Below are positions 34,871 through 37,567 of a DNA stretch of 37,567 bases, piece by piece (position 1 is the first letter of the stretch; each line of letters begins with the position of its first letter). This DNA comes from an uncultured Bacteroides sp. GTDB lineage: Bacteria > Bacteroidota > Bacteroidia > Bacteroidales > Bacteroidaceae. Below the pieces are notes generated by a model. That model ran no database searches. It was not told the DNA's origin and worked only from the letters and a program-made list of their open reading frames with translations. The position numbers and the translations under genes were made by a program. The stretch covers positions 1 to 37,567 of the forward strand of contig CASDXF010000034.1 of the NCBI GenBank assembly GCA_949285075.1. The letters run 5' to 3'.

Positions 34871-35311
34871 TCATAGCGTTTTCTTCCTTCGCAAGTCTCG
34901 TCCCTCAAACCGGCAGATGGCCTCTACCCACTCGGGAGTCAGCGGCATGGACTCGTGCCTTTCCAAGTCGAAAGTTACCATCACCGAGCGGCAGACGCAC
35001 TTCACCTCACCGTTCTCCGTGTCGACGACCCGCTGCACCAGATGGAAACTCTTGGTCCCTATCTCGGAGACGGCGGTCTGCACGGCCACGTGGTCGGAGC
35101 CGAATATCTGATGCACGAAGTCCGCCTCGATGTGCACCACGACAATGCCCGTCTTCTCCCAGTCCACTCCCGGACATACGGAGGCGAAGTACTCGGTTTT
35201 CCCCAAGTCATAGAAAGAAAAGTAAACGGTATTGTTGACGTGTCCGAACTTGTCCACGTCGTTAAAGCGAAGCTGTATAGGCAGCGTATGGTGAAATTCA
35301 ATTTCTTCCAT
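34871..35311 (-). CDS. 4HBT-type acyl-CoA thioesterase (hotdog fold)
   Basis: 146 residues. The N-terminal active-site pattern LRFNDVDKFGHVNNTVYFSF (14-33) is the 4-hydroxybenzoyl-CoA thioesterase/YbgC type, in which an Asp (here Asp18 or Asp20) serves as catalytic residue. The hotdog strands follow (GIVVVHIEADFVHQIFGSD, SFHLVQRVVDTENGEVKC). It should hydrolyse a cytosolic acyl-CoA; chain length and role are not predictable. It is monocistronic and divergent from the EamA transporter. Confidence 0.88.
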   Translation of the reverse strand: MEEIEFHHTLPIQLRFNDVDKFGHVNNTVYFSFYDLGKTEYFASVCPGVDWEKTGIVVVHIEADFVHQIFGSDHVAVQTAVSEIGTKSFHLVQRVVDTENGEVKCVCRSVMVTFDLERHESMPLTPEWVEAICRFEGRDLRRKKTL

Positions 35312-35347
35312 TCTCGTTATCCTTTTATCTTTTTACATAAAGCGCGG

Positions 35348-35355
35348 CAAAGGTA
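35348..35355 (-). promoter_or_regulatory. -7 box for the thioesterase gene
   Basis: The minus strand reads TACCTTTG, a full consensus match, 37 nt before the thioesterase ATG. Confidence 0.6.
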
Positions 35356-35459
35356 ATAATTATTAAGACAATCGTTTCAATTTTGATAGAAGTTTATTAA
35401 CTGAGGGCCGTCTGCCAAAGATTGCCGTCCCGGACACGTTTAGAAAAAAGCGGATAGTT

Positions 35460-35491
35460 TTTGGAGTTTGTAGCGCACTTTTGTACTTTCG
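35460..35491 (+). promoter_or_regulatory. Promoter of the EamA transporter gene
   Basis: TTTG (35460-35463), a 20-nt spacer, then TACTTTCG (35484-35491), 33 nt before the ATG. Confidence 0.6.
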
Positions 35492-35523
35492 CGCCGCAAA
35501 ATAAAGAACCGTTGAGATAAAGT

Positions 35524-36459
35524 ATGAATGTAAAAGCGAAAGGTTATTGTTTAGGCGCCATAGCCGCGGCCACTTACGGCATGAATCCATTGTTCGCGCT
35601 TCCTTTATATAAGGTAGGCATGAATCCCGATTCCGTTCTTTTTTTCAGATATCTGTTCGCCATTCCCTTGCTTGGAATTATGCTTAAAGTAAGGGGCCGC
35701 AGCTTTAAGGTGAACCGTAAAGAAATCCTGACTCTAATCGTGATGGGGCTGATGGTGTCGGCCTCGTCGTTGACCTTGTTCGCGAGCTACAATTACATGG
35801 AAGCGGGCATCGCCTCCACACTTCTGTTCGTCTACCCTATTCTCGTCGCCCTGATAATGACTTTCATCTTTAAGGAGAAACTCAGTTGGATTACTACCTT
35901 GTGCATTGTGTTGGCCCTAAGCGGCATCGGATTGCTATATAAGGGCGGCGACGGGACAACCCTTAGCCTGCAAGGAACCCTGTTGGTACTGGCCTCCGCA
36001 CTCTCGTACGCCATATACATTGTCGGCGTGAACCAGACGGCGTTGAAGAACGTGGCTACCTTAACAGTGACGTTCTACGTCCTGCTATTCGGCCTGTCAT
36101 TGTTCGTCTTCCGCTTCCTCTGCGGTGAGGAGCTGCGCGTTCCCCCATTGAGCGACTGGTATCTGTGGGGCAACCTTATCGCTTTGGCCATTTTCCCCAC
36201 CGCCATCTCGTTCCTCTGTACGACGAGCGCCATTCAGTACATCGGCTCCACCCCTACGGCCATACTCGGCGCATTGGAACCGTTGACAGCCATCTTCTTC
36301 GGCGTGGTCGTCTTTGGCGAGACGCTCACCCTCAGAGAAAGTGCGGGACTTGTACTGATTATCGTCGCCGTGACGTTCGTCATCGCGGGCGGCAACATCA
36401 CCACACACCTGATTCGCTTCCGTAAGCTGTTTCCCCGCCTTCCCCTGAAGCGCAAGTGA
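35524..36459 (+). CDS. EamA/DMT family transporter
   Basis: 311 residues with ten hydrophobic segments arranged as two EamA repeats (about 5-140 and 150-290), the drug/metabolite transporter superfamily layout. Examples are LFRYLF-type helix 2, LIVMGLMVSASSLTLFASYN, YMEAGIASTLLFVYPILVAL, and in the second half FPTAISFLCTTSAIQYIGST and AILGALEPLTAIFFGVVVFG. An inner-membrane exporter or uptake carrier of small metabolites; the substrate is unknown. The C-terminus is basic (RFRKLFPRLPLKRK), as expected for a cytoplasmic end. Confidence 0.92.
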   Translation: MNVKAKGYCLGAIAAATYGMNPLFALPLYKVGMNPDSVLFFRYLFAIPLLGIMLKVRGRSFKVNRKEILTLIVMGLMVSASSLTLFASYNYMEAGIASTLLFVYPILVALIMTFIFKEKLSWITTLCIVLALSGIGLLYKGGDGTTLSLQGTLLVLASALSYAIYIVGVNQTALKNVATLTVTFYVLLFGLSLFVFRFLCGEELRVPPLSDWYLWGNLIALAIFPTAISFLCTTSAIQYIGSTPTAILGALEPLTAIFFGVVVFGETLTLRESAGLVLIIVAVTFVIAGGNITTHLIRFRKLFPRLPLKRK

Positions 36460-36521
36460 GCCTTCGCCAGATAATTATTCATTTTTATTTGCGGATTCCT
36501 TGCCAGATAAAAAAGTTTCAT

Positions 36522-36529
36522 TACCTTTG
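36522..36529 (+). promoter_or_regulatory. -7 box for tRNA-Phe
   Basis: TACCTTTG is a full consensus match 19 nt before the mature 5' end of the tRNA, with a TTG near 36500. Confidence 0.6.
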
Positions 36530-36548
36530 CGCCGTCTTAGAAGAAAAG

Positions 36549-36621
36549 GGTGCCATAGCTCAGTTGGTAGAGCAAAGGACTGAAAATCCTTGTGTCACTG
36601 GTTCGATTCCCGTTGGCACCA
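36549..36621 (+). tRNA. tRNA-Phe (GAA)
   Basis: A 73-nt cloverleaf. The acceptor GGTGCCA pairs with TGGCACC, the discriminator is A, the anticodon arm AAGGA-CTGAAAA-TCCTT has anticodon GAA, and the T loop has TTCGATT. CCA is not encoded. Accessory genes follow directly, so the tRNA may mark the edge of an integrated element. Confidence 0.96.
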
Positions 36622-36645
36622 CTTTGAAGAAAAGCAAATAGTAGT

Positions 36646-36686
36646 AAACTCCTGATTTCCAAACGAAATCGGGAGTTTTTTTATTT
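36646..36686 (+). terminator. Terminator after tRNA-Phe
   Basis: AAACTCCTGATTTC (36646-36659) and GAAATCGGGAGTTT (36665-36678) form a 14-bp stem with one G-T pair and a 5-nt loop, followed by TTTTATTTT. Confidence 0.85.
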
Positions 36687-36712
36687 TCTGCAATATTTCA
36701 CATATCAAGAAA

Positions 36713-36850
36713 ATGCGGATAGTTTCCTTCGTGTGTATGCGCATCGCCAATGACGGCAGGACAATCAACGGCCGCAACGAAGAAGCTATTAATGAATACG
36801 ACAGGAAACTGACTTATAAAGCGATTGATTCGTCCTTCATGCTGTTATAA
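36713..36850 (+). CDS. Short open frame of 45 residues, possible gene remnant
   Basis: It begins MRIVSFVCMRIANDGRTING and ends YKAIDSSFMLL. The composition is protein-like, but no family is recognised, the start is close behind the tRNA-Phe terminator, and no promoter is evident. It could be a real small gene, the tail of a lost gene at an element boundary, or chance. Confidence 0.25.
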   Translation: MRIVSFVCMRIANDGRTINGRNEEAINEYDRKLTYKAIDSSFMLL

Positions 36851-36895
36851 AAGTAGATTGTGACTCATTTCTTACTGCTTCTTAAGATTAATCAT

Positions 36896-36903
36896 TACCT
36901 TTG
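36896..36903 (+). promoter_or_regulatory. -7 box for the HTH-methyltransferase pair
   Basis: TACCTTTG, a full match to TAnnTTTG, lies 46 nt before the ATG at 36950. Confidence 0.55.
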
Positions 36904-36949
36904 CAAATAGCATCAATCTATTATCGCATACTTGTAATATGAATTGAAT

Positions 36950-37162
36950 ATGGGAACAGAAAAGATAAACAGACTAAAAATTGTATTAGTAGAACAAGGT
37001 AAAACCGGGAAATGGTTAGCTGGGCAGTTAGGAAAAAACGAAGCAACTATCTCACGTTGGTGTTCCAATACAAGTCAACCTTCATTGGAAATGCTGATGA
37101 AGATAGCGGAAATTCTGGAAGTGAATGCAAAGGATTTGATTAACAAGGGTAAATTCGATTAA
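36950..37162 (+). CDS. Small XRE-type helix-turn-helix regulator
   Basis: 70 residues from the ATG at 36950; a TTG two codons upstream is possible. Almost the whole protein is one HTH_3 domain: GKTGKWLAGQLGKNEATISR then WCSNTSQPSLEMLMKIAEIL, VNAKDLI. Size and position 5 nt before a DNA methyltransferase recall the controller (C) proteins of restriction-modification systems, which time methylase and nuclease expression. That role is inferred from context only. The DNA is more AT-rich than the core genes, in keeping with mobile origin. Confidence 0.85.
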   Translation: MGTEKINRLKIVLVEQGKTGKWLAGQLGKNEATISRWCSNTSQPSLEMLMKIAEILEVNAKDLINKGKFD

Positions 37163-37167
37163 ATGAT

Positions 37168-37567
37168 ATGGCTAATAAGAATCTGAACAAGGCAAAAGAA
37201 GCCAAGAAAGACGAATTCTATACGCAATTGGAAGATATTAACAACGAGCTGCGGCATTACCGGGAACATTTTCGCGGTAAGACTGTATTGTGTAATTGCG
37301 ATGACCCGCGTGTAAGCAATTTCTTCACTTATTTTGCTTATAACTTTGCACTTGTTATAAAAATCAGAACATTGACTTGTTTAGCCAGAACAAGAGCGAG
37401 CAAGCCGTTTATTTAGTTTACGAAGGCGACAAGAACGGCGACCATATACCCAATGCCGAAGAGATAGGCGTAAAACCGTTGAAAGGTGATGGGGATTTCC
37501 GCAGTAAAGAATGTATCGAATTACTCAAAGAAGCGGATATTGTGGTAACCAATCCACCGTTTTCCTT
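37168..37567 (+). pseudogene. EcoRI-type adenine-specific DNA methyltransferase, frameshifted and cut by the window end
   Basis: The N-terminus MANKNLNKAKEAKKDEFYTQ, LEDINNELRHYREHFRGKTV and LCNCDDPRVSNFFTYFAYNF is that of EcoRI-like N6-adenine methyltransferases. After the Phe codon at 37345 the frame runs on as unrelated sequence to a stop at 37414. Coding continues from 37353 in the -1 frame as CYKNQNIDLFSQNKSEQAVY, then KGDGDFRSKECIELLKEADI and VVTNPPFS, which holds the catalytic NPPF motif IV. From family memory about 10 residues (normally ..LGLKKLI.T..) are missing at the break, so a small frame-breaking deletion is the best reading. The C-terminal half lies outside the window. Confidence 0.85.

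Noticed and set aside
37168-37416. Complete 82-residue protein
   Set aside because: The last 24 residues are out of frame; the methyltransferase continues in another frame, so this is the start of a broken gene.

Overview
The window looks like a chromosomal stretch from a Bacteroidaceae-type Bacteroidetes. The evidence is the gene families (DUF6242 and DUF3137/LemA proteins, a succinylornithine-type transcarbamylase, two tandem Skp/OmpH proteins after BamA), Bacteroides-type promoters (TAnnTTTG near -7, often with TTG or TTTG 19-20 nt upstream), scarce Shine-Dalgarno sequences, and lipoproteins with acidic residues after the lipid-bearing cysteine. No species is claimed. Most of it is ordinary core genome near 50% GC. 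The first 1.27 kb, the 9.3-10.2 kb stretch and the last 0.7 kb are visibly richer in A+T and look accessory.

Layout: 1-1,270 holds two exported proteins on the minus strand, a partial secreted protein and a lipoprotein with a JAMM-like metal motif, behind a clear promoter and a cluster of GTGACAG sites. 1,556-5,598 (minus) holds radC plus a family 2 glycosyltransferase, then the pta-ackA acetate operon with its terminator. 6,188-9,226 (plus) is lrgA-lrgB followed by a DUF2156 protein and an overlapping GNAT acetyltransferase. 9,312-10,326 (minus) has a small lipoprotein, a possible gene fossil and an initiator tRNA-fMet. 10,451-14,420 (minus) carries argH, an SRPBCC-like protein, pyrE, recX and prmC. 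14,473-23,740 (plus) carries ribD, a DUF6242 lipoprotein, uppS, bamA, two skp-like genes, murI and a DUF2007 protein: mostly envelope biogenesis (lipid carrier, outer-membrane insertion, periplasmic chaperones, D-glutamate). 23,885-29,721 (plus) carries proB, lemA-DUF3137, proA and the transcarbamylase gene. 30,249-33,873 (minus) is recJ-recQ. 34,871-36,459 has a thioesterase and an EamA transporter, divergently transcribed. tRNA-Phe follows, then an accessory segment with a small HTH regulator and a frameshifted EcoRI-type adenine methyltransferase cut by the window end.

The most unusual content is non-coding. A family of intergenic repeats occurs at six loci. Three copies (about 15.6-16.1, 25.0-25.6 and 34.3-34.8 kb) are a composite of about 540 bp with the same short motif in direct orientation at both ends, an internal 50-bp core between inverted repeats, and 22-bp tandem units centred on CTCGCGAG-like palindromes. 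In the 15.6-kb copy the 50-bp core is inverted relative to the other two. One locus (1.3 kb) has only the right half, and two loci (5.8 and 30.0 kb) have only the 22-bp tandem module with its own shared tail. Separately, four GTACAA sites spaced exactly 22 bp apart lie upstream of recJ beside a 14-bp palindrome.

All identifications were made by reading the sequence without database searches. Hairpins and promoters were found by eye.
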